Positions 17,083 through 24,979 of a stretch of DNA of 64,000 bases are shown here, one piece after another. The stretch comes from Flavobacterium sp. GSB-24 (lineage in GTDB: Bacteria > Bacteroidota > Bacteroidia > Flavobacteriales > Flavobacteriaceae), in assembly GCF_027924665.1 (NCBI RefSeq), contig NZ_AP027043.1:868001-932000 (forward strand). The letters are read 5' to 3'. The stretch's first letter is position 1. Each line of letters begins with the position of its first letter. A model generated the notes under the pieces. That model made no database searches. It saw only the letters and a program-made list of their open reading frames with translations, and was not told the DNA's origin. Made by a program: the position numbers and the translations under genes.

Positions 17083-19335
17083 TTACCTCAAATTATATCG
17101 TAATCCAATAAACCCACGAATAGTCTGGTTTTGTCCATAAACATAAGTCGTATCAAACGTCAATCCAAATGGATTATCTGGCGTAACCATTACTTTTCCA
17201 GCTGAATCGTATTGTACATTTTTATCAAAAGGATCATTTGTTCTCGAAATCAAAAACGGATTATTCTGTTTTGGAGTAAAGTTCAGCAAATTTTTGATTC
17301 CGCCATAAACTTCAAAATCTTTCCATCCTGTATACGTAAATTGAATATTTTGAATGCTGTACCAAGGTGAATTCGGATTTCTTGGATCGTATTCGTTCAA
17401 CAATGGCAATTTCATTGGACTGTAAACATTTCCAGTATAATCCAACAGTAAATTCCAAGGCTGTATTTTGTATGAAACACTCCAGGTTCCCGTAAATTTT
17501 TCGGTTAGAAAAGGTCGTTCTGAAATTCCATCTTGAACATTTTTATTATCTAAAACTGTTGCTCCAAGAATAAACTTTAATCCGTTTGTAAAATTTAAGT
17601 CGATATTCGTGCTGATTCCCTGACTTATCGCATAACCATCAATATTGTCATAAATAATTTTATTCGGATCTGTTTCGTAATCTGAAATAATTTTATTGCT
17701 GAATCTTGTATAAAAAGCTGTCGTTTCAATTCCCATAAAAGTTCCATTTCCGAAATTGATTTTCTGAATATAATTCAGATTTACGTTTACCGATTTCTCT
17801 GGCTTTAAATCATTTTGTATCACAACATCTCGCGAACCTGTCAGCGCAGCGTGATCTTCAGTAAATAAATTCACAACCCGAAATCCAGTTCCAGCGTTTA
17901 ACCTGAAAATCGTATTTTCATTTGCTTTGAAACGATAAGCCACTCTCGGCGTAAAAATCGAACCGTGAATCGAGTTATAATCGTAACGCGCGCCAAGCAA
18001 AACCTGACTTTTAGGCGAAAATGTAATTTCGTCCTGAACAAAAATCCCTGGAAGCCAAGTACTTTCAGCTTCTTTTGTTGCGGTTGTATTGTCGTCATAA
18101 TAAGAATATCGATTCGCAATTCCGACAAGGAAATCATTTCGACCGATTTTTTTATCCCAAGTTAATTGCAGAAATCCGATTTTTTGATTGGCTATATAAG
18201 ATGTCGTTCCGTAACGGCTGTCTTGGTAATGAACATTTCCAGAGAACGAAAGCATCAATTTTTCTTCAAATGGTAATTGATACGTTCCAATTAATTCGGC
18301 TCTTTTGGTATAAATACTTTCTCCGTAAATTTCATCGCCACCGCGGTATTTTTTCTCCCAACGCACATCTCCTCCCCAGCGGTCTTCGTACATTCCTCGG
18401 GCAGCAATCGTAAAAAGGCGATTATGATTTCGCTGAAAACTCCATTTATTAAAAATCGAAATTCTTTCAGAAAGTGTCACATCGGTAAAATTGTCGTTGT
18501 CTTTATCAATAACCTGATCGTAATTAAAGTAATTGATTCCCAAAAGTGTTGTTGATTTTTTCGTCGGATTAAATTTCATTCCCAAATCAAGATTGCTTTC
18601 AAAATAAGAAGTTGTAAAATAATCCGCAGAAAATACAGGTGCATTTGTTGGGTTTTTAGTGATAATGTTGATCAAACCTCCAACCGCTTCACTTCCGTAA
18701 AGAGAAGAAGCGGGACCTTTTACGATTTCGATTCTTTCTACCAAAGAATTCGGAATTCCAGATAAACCGTAAACCGTCGAGAGACTGCTCACAATTGGCA
18801 TTCCGTCAATCAGAACCAAAGTATACGGACCTTCAAGGCCATTGATATGAATGTCGCCTGTATTACAAACCCCGCAATTCAGCTGTGGCCGAACGCCATT
18901 TATATTTTGAAGCGCATCGTAAATACTCGCCGTTGGATTTTTTTTGAAGAAAGTAGGGGAATAAACCTCAACGGGAACGGCACTTTCTAATCGTTTTACA
19001 GCTTTTAAAGTTCCCGAAACAACAACTTCATTTAATTCGTTTTGGTCTTCATTTAATTCGAAATCAAGATTTAAGTTTTGATTTTCAATTATAGAAATCT
19101 TTTGAGTTATAGTTTTAAATCCACTCGAGGTTACTGCAATTTTATAAGAACCATTCGGAACATTCTCTAATTTGTAAAAGCCCAGTGAATCTGTCTGCGT
19201 TTTAAAATTTGTATGTAAAAGCATAACATTAATTTCCTGAATCGTAGGAACATCTGTAGTTACTTTTCCCGATATATTTTGTGAATAAAGGTTTTTAGTT
19301 GAAATTATTAATATTGCCAAAAATAAATATTTCAT
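17083..19335 (-). CDS. TonB-dependent outer-membrane receptor
   Basis: A 750-residue receptor: signal peptide MKYLFLAILIISTKNLYSQ, an N-terminal carboxypeptidase-regulatory-like domain (about 20-105), a plug domain (about 115-220: DIHINGLEGPYTLVLIDGMP, PASSLYGSEAVGGLINIITK), then a 22-strand barrel ending in the aromatic RYNLR terminus. A Cys pair in NCGVCNTGDIH in the plug is notable. The start is ATG at 19335; a longer TTG start would run into the promoter. Substrate unknown; a DtxR-like palindrome over its promoter suggests metal uptake. Confidence 0.92.
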   Translation of the reverse strand: MKYLFLAILIISTKNLYSQNISGKVTTDVPTIQEINVMLLHTNFKTQTDSLGFYKLENVPNGSYKIAVTSSGFKTITQKISIIENQNLNLDFELNEDQNELNEVVVSGTLKAVKRLESAVPVEVYSPTFFKKNPTASIYDALQNINGVRPQLNCGVCNTGDIHINGLEGPYTLVLIDGMPIVSSLSTVYGLSGIPNSLVERIEIVKGPASSLYGSEAVGGLINIITKNPTNAPVFSADYFTTSYFESNLDLGMKFNPTKKSTTLLGINYFNYDQVIDKDNDNFTDVTLSERISIFNKWSFQRNHNRLFTIAARGMYEDRWGGDVRWEKKYRGGDEIYGESIYTKRAELIGTYQLPFEEKLMLSFSGNVHYQDSRYGTTSYIANQKIGFLQLTWDKKIGRNDFLVGIANRYSYYDDNTTATKEAESTWLPGIFVQDEITFSPKSQVLLGARYDYNSIHGSIFTPRVAYRFKANENTIFRLNAGTGFRVVNLFTEDHAALTGSRDVVIQNDLKPEKSVNVNLNYIQKINFGNGTFMGIETTAFYTRFSNKIISDYETDPNKIIYDNIDGYAISQGISTNIDLNFTNGLKFILGATVLDNKNVQDGISERPFLTEKFTGTWSVSYKIQPWNLLLDYTGNVYSPMKLPLLNEYDPRNPNSPWYSIQNIQFTYTGWKDFEVYGGIKNLLNFTPKQNNPFLISRTNDPFDKNVQYDSAGKVMVTPDNPFGLTFDTTYVYGQNQTIRGFIGLRYNLR

Positions 19336-19350
19336 GGTTATAAAATTAAA

Positions 19351-19366
19351 TTTAGACAAAACTAAA
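19351..19366 (-). promoter_or_regulatory. Promoter with overlapping TTTAG-N6-CTAAA palindrome
   Basis: Minus-strand TAGTTTTG at 19357-19364 fits the -7 box TAnnTTTG of the TonB receptor gene. It lies entirely inside TTTAGACAAAACTAAA (19351-19366), which has the same TTTAG-N6-CTAAA arms as the perfect palindrome upstream of mntH (21397-21412). Binding by the DtxR/MntR-type regulator is an inference. Confidence 0.5.
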
Positions 19367-19487
19367 AATTAAATTTGACAAATAATTATTCTAATGAATA
19401 AATTTTTAAACTGATTTAATTCAATATGTTAGATTTATTTAAACACATAGAAATATGAATTTAAAGATTGAATAGCGTCCAGCTTTA

Positions 19488-19587
19488 GATGGATGAAAGC
19501 ATGAGCGAAATAAAAGGGCTTAGCCAAACCTAAATTCGGCTAAAGCCCTTTCAATCCAATCTTCTTCCCCTAGCTGAAGCTAGGGCT
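19488..19587. repeat. Compound hairpin repeat
   Basis: Two adjoining hairpins: arms at 19513-19525 and 19538-19550 (AAGGGCTTAGCC-like, one bulge) and a perfect 8-bp stem at 19568-19585 (CCCTAGCT-GA-AGCTAGGG). They fill most of the 303-base gap between the TonB receptor and the flavin oxidoreductase. It has the look of a dispersed flavobacterial repeat; only one copy is in this window. Confidence 0.65.
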
Positions 19588-19603
19588 ATTCAAAAAGTCA
19601 AGC

Positions 19604-19636
19604 AAACCCGACAGGTTTTGAAAACCTGTCGGGTTT
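19604..19636. terminator. 16-bp hairpin after the oxidoreductase gene
   Basis: AAACCCGACAGGTTTT pairs perfectly with its complement around a single central G. It begins three bases after the stop of the minus-strand oxidoreductase and could end that operon. I recall this AAACCCGACAGG hairpin as common in Bacteroidetes genomes, so it may also be a dispersed repeat. Confidence 0.6.
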
Positions 19637-19638
19637 AA

Positions 19639-20544
19639 TTAAAAATCCTCATCAATAAGATCCTTATTAATCACTGCTCCTGCAAAAGATCCTGTAGAAA
19701 CTGCAATTGCAACAGAGCGCATTTGAGTAGTGCAATCACCGCTCGCATAAACGCCTGGAATATTTGTTTTTTGCATACCATCAACTTTTAATAATCCTTG
19801 TTCGTTTATCTCACAACCTAAATCTTTAGGCAAATGACAATGCTGTTCAAAAGGCGGTCTTGCATAAATGGCTTTTACGGCAACTTTTCCCTGATTTTTG
19901 AAGATGATGTTCTGGATATATCCATTTCTATGTTCGAAGGAATCTATATCTTGCTCGAAAATCTGAACATTGTGCTGCTGTAATATTTGAGTTTGTTCGA
20001 AAGTCAGAGTCGATTTTCCATTGGTACATAATCTCAAATCTTTGGTCCAATTCGAAATCAATTTTGCAAAATCAAATGCTATTTCACCGTTTGCAATTAT
20101 GGCTGTTTTTTCATTCTTCACTTCGTAGCCATGACAATATGGACAATGCAAAACGGAAATTCCCCAGCACTCTGCAAAATCATTAATCTTTGGAATTAAA
20201 TCTTTAACACCAGTTGCGAATAAAACTTTTCTGGATGTGAAAATTTCACCTGATTCTGTTGAGATTTCAAAACCAGCTTCATTTTTGATTGCTTTTGTCG
20301 CAAGGCCATTATAAAAATGAACTGTTTTATAAAGTTCAACTTGTAATTTGGCTTTCGCCGAAATAACTGCGGGCTTCTCCCCGTCTTGTGTAATAAAATT
20401 ATGCGAATGAGGCGTTTGTCTGTTACAAGGCAGACCGCTGTCAATTACTAAAACCTGGCGAAGGGAACGTCCTAAGCTCATGGCAGCAGATAAGCCGCTG
20501 TAGCTTCCGCCAATGATAATCACGTCAAAAGTCTTCTGTTCCAT
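19639..20544 (-). CDS. Thioredoxin-reductase-like FAD oxidoreductase
   Basis: A 301-residue pyridine nucleotide-disulfide oxidoreductase of the thioredoxin reductase-like group. FAD-binding motif IIIGGSYSGLSAAMSLGR near the N-terminus, redox-active pair in CPYCHGYE (about residues 134-137), and the C-terminal FAD motif GVYASGDCTTQ. The last glycine-rich NADP segment is less clear (IIANGEIAFDF). It starts ten bases after the merC-like gene and is thus under the Fur-type operators at 20928-20978. It may reduce thiols under metal stress; true substrate unknown. Confidence 0.88.
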   Translation of the reverse strand: MEQKTFDVIIIGGSYSGLSAAMSLGRSLRQVLVIDSGLPCNRQTPHSHNFITQDGEKPAVISAKAKLQVELYKTVHFYNGLATKAIKNEAGFEISTESGEIFTSRKVLFATGVKDLIPKINDFAECWGISVLHCPYCHGYEVKNEKTAIIANGEIAFDFAKLISNWTKDLRLCTNGKSTLTFEQTQILQQHNVQIFEQDIDSFEHRNGYIQNIIFKNQGKVAVKAIYARPPFEQHCHLPKDLGCEINEQGLLKVDGMQKTNIPGVYASGDCTTQMRSVAIAVSTGSFAGAVINKDLIDEDF

Positions 20545-20554
20545 AATTATAATT

Positions 20555-20908
20555 TTAATGATTTTGTTTTCTGTGTAATTTATAATTAATCAAATGCCCG
20601 ATAATCATACCGATTCCTCCAAAATAAATGAGATCCAGATGAATTTCTAAAAAGAGTTCAATCAAAATACTAATCCAAATTAAGCTCATAGAAACAATCA
20701 AAATTGACGAAACTAAAAGACTTGATTTTTTCGTAATTTTGAGAATTGCAAATAAACCGATCGAAGCAAATAATAAATCGATAAAAGGATTATGACTTAA
20801 GCCTAATGGCAAAATTGTTAGAAGAGGAAAAATCAAACAATGAACCAGGCAGATAGTCGCACTTGAAATTCCTAAAATATCGTAAAAGGGTGAGGTAGTT
20901 TTCTTCAT
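20555..20908 (-). CDS. MerC domain protein
   Basis: A 117-residue integral membrane protein with about four helices. The MerC hallmark is present: ATICLVHCLIFPLL (about residues 16-29) with a C-x3-C metal-binding pair in the first helix. MerC proteins move mercury in resistance operons, but in flavobacteria such genes often sit next to a Fur-family regulator without mer genes, as here, and may handle another metal such as zinc. It is divergent from the regulator gene with two operator-like palindromes in between. Confidence 0.85.
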   Translation of the reverse strand: MKKTTSPFYDILGISSATICLVHCLIFPLLTILPLGLSHNPFIDLLFASIGLFAILKITKKSSLLVSSILIVSMSLIWISILIELFLEIHLDLIYFGGIGMIIGHLINYKLHRKQNH

Positions 20909-20927
20909 TTCTTGTAATTTTGCTTAA

Positions 20928-20942
20928 TGCAATTTTGTTGCA
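20928..20942. promoter_or_regulatory. Fur/Zur-type operator 1
   Basis: TGCAATTTTGTTGCA, arms TGCAA-N5-TTGCA. It overlaps by two bases the minus-strand -7 box of merC (20941-20948) and covers the expected transcription start of merC. Confidence 0.6.
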
Positions 20943-20948
20943 AATATA
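20941..20948 (-). promoter_or_regulatory. -7 box of the merC operon
   Basis: Minus-strand TATATTTG, an exact TAnnTTTG match. A TTG (-33 element) lies 17 bases upstream at 20966-20968, inside operator 2. Confidence 0.65.
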
Positions 20949-20963
20949 CAATTTTAATTCAAT

Positions 20964-20978
20964 TGCAACATTGTTGCG
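20964..20978. promoter_or_regulatory. Fur/Zur-type operator 2
   Basis: TGCAACATTGTTGCG, a near-perfect 7-1-7 inverted repeat with the same TGCAA-N5-TTGC plan as operator 1 and a start 36 bases away. It covers the -33 element of merC and lies 24 bases before the Fur-family gene, so it can control both directions. Confidence 0.65.
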
Positions 20979-21001
20979 TTTAATTTTTAATTCATTACAA
21001 A

Positions 21002-21394
21002 ATGAAAACTACACGTAATACCACAGCAAAATCAGCTGTATTAGAGGTTTTTGAGAAATCAAAAACGGCATTATCGCATGCTGAAATTCAAAAACAATTG
21101 AATGATGTGTGTGATCGAGTTACTATTTATAGGATTTTAGACCGCTTGGTAAACGATGATATTGTTCATAAAATTTCGAATCTCGACGGAACTGTAAAAT
21201 ATGCGAAATGCAATCATTCACACCAGCGTGTACACATTCATAATCATGCTCATTTTAGCTGTGAGAATTGTCACGAAATAACTTGTTTGGAGAATGTGAA
21301 GCCGAGTTATATAATGCCGCATAATTATAAAGTCAACGAGATCAATTTCACCTTATCAGGATTATGTCCAAAATGTTTAAATTCTAACATTTAA
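21002..21394 (+). CDS. Fur-family metalloregulator (Zur-like)
   Basis: A 130-residue regulator. Winged helix in the N-terminal half (LSHAEIQKQL ... CDRVTIYRILDRLV, about residues 26-58), then a metal-binding half with HSHQRVHIHNHAHF (about 73-86) and two CxxC pairs, CENC and CPKC, that hold structural zinc. The histidine-rich hinge and the link to a MerC protein favour a zinc sensor over an iron sensor, but this is inference. It likely represses itself and the merC operon through the palindromes at 20928-20978. Confidence 0.9.
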   Translation: MKTTRNTTAKSAVLEVFEKSKTALSHAEIQKQLNDVCDRVTIYRILDRLVNDDIVHKISNLDGTVKYAKCNHSHQRVHIHNHAHFSCENCHEITCLENVKPSYIMPHNYKVNEINFTLSGLCPKCLNSNI

Positions 21395-21396
21395 CA

Positions 21397-21412
21397 TTTA
21401 GACTCGTCTAAA
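21397..21412. promoter_or_regulatory. Candidate DtxR/MntR operator of mntH
   Basis: A perfect 16-base palindrome, TTTAGAC-TC-GTCTAAA, just after the Fur gene stop and just before the presumed -33 TTG (21417-21419) of mntH. A DtxR-family gene follows mntH. Confidence 0.65.
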
Positions 21413-21441
21413 AATATTGTTTCGCGAATGTAATTTTTCTA

Positions 21442-21449
21442 TATATTTG
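21442..21449 (+). promoter_or_regulatory. -7 box of mntH
   Basis: TATATTTG, an exact match to TAnnTTTG, 20 bases before the mntH start codon; TTG at 21417-21419 is 22 bases upstream. Confidence 0.65.
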
Positions 21450-21468
21450 TGAAAACAATACTTTTACA

Positions 21469-23337
21469 ATGACTAAATCTTTAGAAGAAGTAAACGAATC
21501 GGTTGCTACACAACATAAAAAAACTGGTTTCAGGAAAATATTAGCTTTTTTGGGCCCAGCCTATTTAGTGAGCGTTGGTTATATGGATCCGGGAAACTGG
21601 GCTACAGACATTGCCGGCGGAAGCCAGTTTGGTTATACTTTGGTATGGGTTTTATTAATGAGTAACTTAATGGCTTTGCTTTTGCAAAGTTTAAGTGCGC
21701 GTCTGGGCATTGTAACGCAACGCGATTTGGCTCAGGCTTCGAGAGAAACTTATTCCAAATACATCAACTACATTTTATATTTTCTGGCCGAAATTGCTAT
21801 TGCTGCCTGCGATTTGGCAGAGGTTCTCGGAATGGCAATCGGAATTAATCTTCTTTTCGGAATTCCGTTACTAGAAGCAGTTTTAATTACCGTTCTAGAC
21901 ACCTTTTTACTACTTTTCCTGATCAATAAAGGAATTCGCAAAATGGAAGCCTTTATTATAGCTTTGGTAGCGATAATTGGATTTTCTTTTATTTTCGAAA
22001 TGATTTTTGCAGAACCAGAAATGGGTAAAGTATTGCAGGGTCTTATTCCTTCAATTCCAAATTCGGCTGCTTTATATATTGCCATCGGGATAATTGGAGC
22101 TACTGTAATGCCGCACAATCTGTATCTGCACTCTTCTTTGGTACAAACCAGAAAGTTTGATCGAACTCCTGCAGGAATCAAACAGGCTTTGAAATACAAT
22201 TTAATAGATTCTACGATCGCTTTAAACCTTGCCTTTTTTGTAAATGCCGCAATCTTGATTCTAGCTGCCGCAACTTTTCATAGAAACGGAATGTTTGAAG
22301 TTGCCGAAATTCAAGATGCGCATCAATTTCTTGAACCTTTGCTTGGAACCAAATGGGCCCCAATTTTATTTGCAGTTGCACTTATTGCTGCAGGACAAAG
22401 TTCTACAGTAACAGGAACTCTTGCCGGGCAAATTGTAATGGAAGGTTATCTGCATTTCAGAATTCAACCGTGGGTTCGTCGTATTATTACCCGTTTAATT
22501 GCTATTATTCCTGCTGTAATCGTGATTCTAATTTATGGCGAAAGCGTAACTGGAAAACTATTAATTTTAAGTCAGGTTATTCTAAGTCTGCAATTAGGAT
22601 TTGCAATTATTCCGTTAATCCATTTTGTGAGTGACAAATCAAAAATGAATGGTTTTCATATATCCAAACTTACTCAGGTGGTTTCTTGGATTATTGCAGC
22701 TATAATTGTGTCTTTAAACGCAAAATTGGTTTATGACGAAATCACGTCGTGGCTTGCAAGTTCAAATCATCCAATTATTCTTTGGCTTACTGTCGTTCCA
22801 TTAGCATTCGCGTTTTCAGCTTTATTATTATATATCATTTTCAAGCCTTTTATTGCCAAAGCAAAAAACAAAACAGTAAATCATTCTCCTCATAATCTCA
22901 AACTGCATTTTTCTCCAAGAGAAAGTCAAAATATTAAACACATAGCTGTTTCTGTAGATTTTTCTCATGCAGATGAAGCCGCATTAAACAAAGCCTTCGA
23001 ATTGGGCGGCATTGACACCGAATATACCCTCATTCACATTGTAGAAACAGTTGGCGCATTAATGTACGGCGTTCACGTTCACGATCATGAGACAACAATT
23101 GATGAGAAATTATTACTAGAATATCAAGAAATGCTTTCGCAGAAAGGTTTCAAGATTAAAACTGAACTTGGTTTTGGAAAACCAAACAAAGTAATTCCGA
23201 AAATTATAAACGAAGGAAACTTTGATATCTTAGTTATGGGAACCCACGGCCACACTGGATTAAAAGATATTCTTTTTGGCACAACGGTAGATAAATTGAG
23301 ACATAAAATTTCAATACCTTTGTTGATTGTTAAATGA
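21469..23337 (+). CDS. mntH: Nramp metal transporter fused to a universal stress domain
   Basis: A 622-residue fusion. Residues 1 to about 470 are an Nramp (MntH) proton-coupled Mn(II)/Fe(II) importer of about eleven membrane helices, with the metal-site motifs DPGNWATD (about 40-47) and MPHNLYLHSS (about 214-223). From about residue 488 comes a universal stress protein (UspA) domain, HIAVSVDFSHADEAALNKAF to ILVMGTHGHTGLKDILFGTT, with the G-2x-G-9x-G(S/T)-like nucleotide loop at its end. Most bacterial MntH proteins lack the second part and are near 420 residues. Followed by a DtxR/MntR-type regulator. Confidence 0.95.
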   Translation: MTKSLEEVNESVATQHKKTGFRKILAFLGPAYLVSVGYMDPGNWATDIAGGSQFGYTLVWVLLMSNLMALLLQSLSARLGIVTQRDLAQASRETYSKYINYILYFLAEIAIAACDLAEVLGMAIGINLLFGIPLLEAVLITVLDTFLLLFLINKGIRKMEAFIIALVAIIGFSFIFEMIFAEPEMGKVLQGLIPSIPNSAALYIAIGIIGATVMPHNLYLHSSLVQTRKFDRTPAGIKQALKYNLIDSTIALNLAFFVNAAILILAAATFHRNGMFEVAEIQDAHQFLEPLLGTKWAPILFAVALIAAGQSSTVTGTLAGQIVMEGYLHFRIQPWVRRIITRLIAIIPAVIVILIYGESVTGKLLILSQVILSLQLGFAIIPLIHFVSDKSKMNGFHISKLTQVVSWIIAAIIVSLNAKLVYDEITSWLASSNHPIILWLTVVPLAFAFSALLLYIIFKPFIAKAKNKTVNHSPHNLKLHFSPRESQNIKHIAVSVDFSHADEAALNKAFELGGIDTEYTLIHIVETVGALMYGVHVHDHETTIDEKLLLEYQEMLSQKGFKIKTELGFGKPNKVIPKIINEGNFDILVMGTHGHTGLKDILFGTTVDKLRHKISIPLLIVK

Positions 23338-23342
23338 AGTGG

Positions 23343-23419
23343 CTAAGATGCTAAGGTTCTAAGATACTAAGGTTTTTTACTAAAGCCTCAAAAGAAAACT
23401 TAGAATCTCAGCATCTTAG
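23343..23419. repeat. Word-based inverted repeat between mntH and the DtxR gene
   Basis: Arms of 21 bases at 23343-23363 and 23399-23419 pair at 19 positions and are built from CTAAGATG / GGTTCTAAG words. Related copies flank the array at 13264 and 14041. The repeat ends about 20 bases before the DtxR-family start codon. Confidence 0.7.
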
Positions 23420-23440
23420 GACCTTAGAACCTAAAGAAGA

Positions 23441-24094
23441 ATGACCTTTTCAGAAGAAAATTACCTTAAATCTATCTATCACCTAACCGCTGCTTTGGAA
23501 ACTGAAGTGAGCACAAATGCCATTGCAGAAATAATGGAAACCAAAGCTTCGTCGGTTACGGATATGCTTAAAAAACTGGCTGATAAAGATTTAGTCAATT
23601 ATAAAAAATACCAAGGTGTTTCTCTAACTGAAAACGGGAAACTTGCCGCTAAGATGATTGTGAGAAAACATCGTTTATGGGAAGTATTTTTAGTTGAAAA
23701 ACTAAACTTCAGCTGGGATGAGGTTCACGACATTGCGGAACAGTTAGAACACATCAAATCTGAGCAGTTAATTAACCGTTTAGATGACTTTTTGGGAAAT
23801 CCTACAGAAGATCCACATGGAGATCCAATTCCAGACGCAAACGGCCGAATTATTAAAATTGAGAAACATTTACTTTCTGAATTATCAGAAAATCAGATCG
23901 GTGTTTGTGTGGGTGTAAAAGATACTTCTTCCGAATTCCTGAAATATCTGGATAAACAAGAAATTGCTTTGGGCTCTAAAATTGAATTTCTGTCTAAAGA
24001 ATCATTCGATTTATCGGTAAAAATTAATGTTGACGGCAGAGAATTATCTATTTCAAATAAAATTGCTTCTAATTTGTTTGTGAAGCTGGTTTAA
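23441..24094 (+). CDS. DtxR/MntR-family metal-dependent repressor
   Basis: A 217-residue regulator. N-terminal winged helix (about 5-65, MTFSEENYLKSIYHL, MKTKASSVTDMLKKL-like), dimerisation and metal-binding domain (LWEVFLVEKLNFSWDEVHDIAEQLEHI, about 72-105; DPHGDPIP near 127) and a C-terminal FeoA/SH3-like domain (about 150-217). It presumably senses Mn(II) or Fe(II) and represses mntH through the palindrome at 21397; the site at 19351 may be another target. It lies 103 bases after mntH, across a word repeat. Confidence 0.92.
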   Translation: MTFSEENYLKSIYHLTAALETEVSTNAIAEIMETKASSVTDMLKKLADKDLVNYKKYQGVSLTENGKLAAKMIVRKHRLWEVFLVEKLNFSWDEVHDIAEQLEHIKSEQLINRLDDFLGNPTEDPHGDPIPDANGRIIKIEKHLLSELSENQIGVCVGVKDTSSEFLKYLDKQEIALGSKIEFLSKESFDLSVKINVDGRELSISNKIASNLFVKLV

Positions 24095-24128
24095 TTGGGT
24101 GAAGAAATAAAAAAATCACACATAAAAT

Positions 24129-24470
24129 ATGAATGAATTTAAGATAAATTCAGAGAACAAAGAAAAAGAGCTTGAAGATCAATTAAAAAAGCTTCCTAAA
24201 GAAAAATGGAAAATTTGGCGATTAATCATCGTTGGAATTATTACACCTTTTGTTGGTCCATATATCCCTATGAGAAAAGGCATGCTAGTTGACAGAATGG
24301 ATTACCAGGATTCTGTTTTGATGTTTTTTGTAATTTTTTTGATCGCAATCCCCGCAGGTTGTTATATGCATTTTCAAAAAATCAATAATGATATATTTGA
24401 TATTGAATGTCAACTTGAAAATTTAAAACAACAGAATAAGCAAAAAATTGAGAGTGAAATTGTAGAATAA
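24129..24470 (+). CDS. Small hypothetical membrane protein
   Basis: A 113-residue protein with a charged N-terminus, two membrane helices (about 30-47, WRLIIVGIITPFVGPYIP, and 62-81) and a C-terminal coiled coil rich in Lys/Glu/Gln. Not recognised. It starts 34 bases after the DtxR-family gene on the same strand; cotranscription is possible but no functional link is evident. Confidence 0.6.
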   Translation: MNEFKINSENKEKELEDQLKKLPKEKWKIWRLIIVGIITPFVGPYIPMRKGMLVDRMDYQDSVLMFFVIFLIAIPAGCYMHFQKINNDIFDIECQLENLKQQNKQKIESEIVE

Positions 24471-24556
24471 AACTCTAGAAACTAAAACTCTTTTATGATT
24501 CCACAAAAAACATGTTCTTCTTTAATATCAGTATTAACTCTTAAAGAAAATAGTAT

Positions 24557-24958
24557 TTAAACAATCCCCTTTTCAATCATTTCGAGCATCACCGGCGATG
24601 CATTTTTAAATGTTGGCGGCTGTTCAATAATACTTCCTGCATTCTTTTTGTTTACTTTGAAAGTAACGTCGTTGTCAGTTGTAAACAAAAGTGCAGTTAG
24701 AAACGGTTTTTTGATATAAGAGCTTAAAACCAATAAAGCTTCCTCTAAAGTATGAATGCTCTCAACTTCTTCAGTTTTATAACGAGAAGTCAATGAAATT
24801 GAAAAGGTATTATCTTCATTTAAAACCAAACGAAAATAGATATTTTTAAGTTCGGTATCGCCTATTGTTTTGGCCAAAGTCAATTTTGCGAAAGTTCCAG
24901 CTTGAATACTTTCTTTAACACGCTCACAGAATAGAGCGAATATAGGTTCATACGACAT
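24557..24958 (-). CDS. Hypothetical cytosolic protein
   Basis: A 133-residue protein starting MSYEPIFALFCERV; an upstream TTG would add nine residues but would lie in a repeat arm, so ATG at 24958 is preferred. No signal peptide. A mixed alpha/beta composition with a central TLAKTIGDTELKNIYFR segment; I recall uncharacterised flavobacterial proteins of this kind but no named family. It follows the enoyl-CoA hydratase gene across a long inverted repeat. Confidence 0.7.
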   Translation of the reverse strand: MSYEPIFALFCERVKESIQAGTFAKLTLAKTIGDTELKNIYFRLVLNEDNTFSISLTSRYKTEEVESIHTLEEALLVLSSYIKKPFLTALLFTTDNDVTFKVNKKNAGSIIEQPPTFKNASPVMLEMIEKGIV

Positions 24959-24979
24959 TGTAATGTGTTTAAAATTTAA

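Noticed and set aside
18075..18413. 112-codon plus-strand frame inside the TonB receptor gene
   Set aside because: Shadow frame, no independent support.
20555..20908. Mercury resistance operon
   Set aside because: Only a MerC-like protein and a generic flavin oxidoreductase are present; no merA active-site pattern, merT, merP or merR; the regulator is of the Fur family.
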